Assembly: GCA_003566635.1 (NCBI GenBank)
Contig: PXCK01000112.1
Span: 1 to 50,355 of the forward strand
Length of the DNA: 50,355 nt
DNA from: Balneolia bacterium
GTDB lineage: Bacteria > Bacteroidota > Rhodothermia > Balneolales > Cyclonatronaceae
Direction: 5' to 3'
Position 1 is the stretch's first letter. Every line of letters begins with the position of its first letter. The notes beneath the pieces are model-generated. The model made no database searches. It was not told the origin of the DNA and saw nothing but the letters and a program-made list of their open reading frames with translations. Position numbers and translations under genes: made by a program. Shown here one piece after another: positions 48,364 through 50,355 of the stretch.

Positions 48364-50355
48364 CTGAAATCACCTAAGTTCATTTTATTTTATCTTTTAT
48401 TGCTGCTTATAACTAATACTTTTAATGTGTTATCAGTAACTGCAAAGCAGCAATTACCTTCCGGCTATCCGGTTGTGACCAATTATGATCATCGCACTTC
48501 GTTTATCGGAGCCGGACAAACATATAATATTGCTGAGGATAATCGTGGGGTTATTTATTTCGGAAATCACATCCACGGGATACAGATTTGGGATGGAGAT
48601 GGCTGGCACCGGGTGCATTTGGGGAATAATCGGGGCGCAATCAGCCTGCTCTGGCATCCTGACGAAGAGCGTATGTACTATAGCACGGATTTCACCTTTG
48701 GGTATCTTGATGTTTCTGCCTCAAACGAATACATCCCCGTAAGTTTATCTGAATATCTGGAGCCGGACGAAATTTCGAAAGAGCGCTTTTGGCGAATGCG
48801 CCACTGGAACGGCAAAATTCTGGTAAAAAGCTCCAGTCAGATTCTCAGTTGGGATGGAAACGAAGTCCAGGTACTGTTCGAATCCGACAAACTGGTAAAT
48901 CGTCTGCATGTTGCCGGCGACGCTTTTTGGTTTCATGTGGAGAAACACGGTATGTACCGCGGCGATGAAAACGGGATTGAGCCGTTTGACCTGCAAACTC
49001 CAGACAGAAACCAATATGCGATCGGCGTTTTTGATGCGAATGATGGCGTCACGTTTGTCACTCAAAGCGGATATTTGATTCAATACAATCATTCAAACGA
49101 GTCTTTTACTGCCCGAAGTGAACCGTTGATGCTCGGAATGCGGTGGGCGCGGGTTATCCAAAATCAGTCGGGCGGATATACGATGGTGGATGGCCGCACG
49201 GGCGTCTATTTTTTCCATGAAGATGGTTCCCCGGATGTGCATCTGACCGAGTCGCACGGACTCCCCACGAACCGGAAAGAATTCCTGTTTGAAGACAGCA
49301 GCGAAAATATCTGGGTCGGTGGTGGCATTGGAGTTTCCTTAATTGAGTACGCTTCGCCACTGCGCGTTTTATCCGGTGAGCAGCGCGTCCCCCCGAATTC
49401 CCAGAGCCTGAAATATCATCAGGGTGAGCTTTTTGTTTCCGGCTCCACGCTGTTTAAATGGAATGCTGATCAAAATAACTGGGATTCACTCATTGATCTT
49501 CCCAACCGTATCCTCAATATCCGCTCGGATGGAACTTCGCTTTTTGCCGCCGGAACAGCAGGATTATTGCAATACAAAGACGGCCGCGTGTATCATCCTT
49601 ACACTTACGGCACGTACGATATCGCGTTTTCTGATCACCACGATGATCTGGTTTTTGTGATTGGCTCCCGCTGGCTGAAGTTTTTTCTGAAGGATGAAAA
49701 CGACATCGTGCAGCGTAAAATCTACGAGATTGACTTTGAAGCAATCGGCTATTCTGTTCATGAAGATAATCAGGGGCGAATTTGGGTTGGAACCGGAAAC
49801 CGGGGCATCATCCGAATCACATATACACGAGATGGTAATAATTTTACGGTGGATGAATTTCGCCGTTTCGGCACGGATGACGGACTTCCGCCGGGCAATT
49901 TTAATTACACATTTAAAGTCGGCGATAGGCTTTTTTTCACCACAAGTGAACAATATTATGCGTTCGATGAAGAAACCGAAACCTTTTATCCTTACACCCC
50001 TTTCGAGAAGCCTTTCGATTTTCATATCAAAACCCCGTGGCCAACGGTTGAGGATAATTTTAACAGACTTTGGCTCGATTTGAATGGTGCTCAGCTCGGG
50101 TATCTTAATCTTGCCACTGAACCACCGCATGAGTGGACCTACATGCCATTTCGTCGTCACGCACCGCTTTTACACATTCATAGTTTTGTGACTCCGACTG
50201 AAAACGAGCTTTACACCATCTCCGATTTTACGATATCGCGATTTGATTTAACGAAACTGGATCTCATGCCCCGTCTCGGTAGCGCGATTATCAATCAGGT
50301 TAATTTGGGTGTAGATTCGCTTTTGAGTGGCCCGGCAGGTCCCATTCAGTGGACA
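48364..50355 (+). CDS. Two-component regulator propeller (ligand-binding beta-propeller) protein, 3' end outside window; CTG start inferred
   Basis: Open frame absent from the ORF track because it runs off the window; (L)KSPKFILFYLLLLITNTFNVLSVTAKQQ signal peptide, then YNIAEDNRGVIYFGNHIHGIQIWDGDGWHRV-type propeller repeats. Confidence 0.8.
   Translation, partial: MKSPKFILFYLLLLLITNTFNVLSVTAKQQLPSGYPVVTNYDHRTSFIGAGQTYNIAEDNRGVIYFGNHIHGIQIWDGDGWHRVHLGNNRGAISLLWHPDEERMYYSTDFTFGYLDVSASNEYIPVSLSEYLEPDEISKERFWRMRHWNGKILVKSSSQILSWDGNEVQVLFESDKLVNRLHVAGDAFWFHVEKHGMYRGDENGIEPFDLQTPDRNQYAIGVFDANDGVTFVTQSGYLIQYNHSNESFTARSEPLMLGMRWARVIQNQSGGYTMVDGRTGVYFFHEDGSPDVHLTESHGLPTNRKEFLFEDSSENIWVGGGIGVSLIEYASPLRVLSGEQRVPPNSQSLKYHQGELFVSGSTLFKWNADQNNWDSLIDLPNRILNIRSDGTSLFAAGTAGLLQYKDGRVYHPYTYGTYDIAFSDHHDDLVFVIGSRWLKFFLKDENDIVQRKIYEIDFEAIGYSVHEDNQGRIWVGTGNRGIIRITYTRDGNNFTVDEFRRFGTDDGLPPGNFNYTFKVGDRLFFTTSEQYYAFDEETETFYPYTPFEKPFDFHIKTPWPTVEDNFNRLWLDLNGAQLGYLNLATEPPHEWTYMPFRRHAPLLHIHSFVTPTENELYTISDFTISRFDLTKLDLMPRLGSAIINQVNLGVDSLLSGPAGPIQWT

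Noticed and set aside
48454-50160. Minus-strand and alternate-frame ORFs over 48.4-50.2 kb, including 198-aa 49564-50160 (-)
   Set aside because: They overlap the convincing + strand propeller CDS that runs off the window; antisense ORFs here reflect the higher GC.

Overview
AT-rich chromosomal window, apparently from the Balneolaeota/Rhodothermaeota-Bacteroidetes side of the tree (T9SS sorting domain, gene content; inferred from proteins only). It is mostly housekeeping: amn, prs, rplY/ctc, pth, recF, eno, prmC, dnaA with a likely oriC, folB-folK, a long-type icd, aat, tRNA-Gln and tRNA-Lys. No rRNA, CRISPR array, prophage or intact transposase was seen. The accessory items of most interest are: (1) a family of dispersed elements with TTAA-flanked CCCGAATTATTCAC termini, whose left ends coincide with the stop codons of four genes; (2) a ~0.5 kb TIR-bearing repeat present twice, each copy just upstream of a tRNA gene; (3) a voltage-sensor-like membrane protein with no recognisable pore, next to an SbtA/SbtB-like bicarbonate transport pair; (4) an orphan AbiEi-like regulator with an inverted-repeat operator, paired with a small outer-membrane-like protein instead of a toxin; (5) four tandem paralogous lipoproteins; (6) two genes whose reading frames imply rare ATT and CTG start codons behind good Shine-Dalgarno sequences; (7) a compositional break at ~48.4 kb. 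All calls come from reading the sequence; no database search was run.
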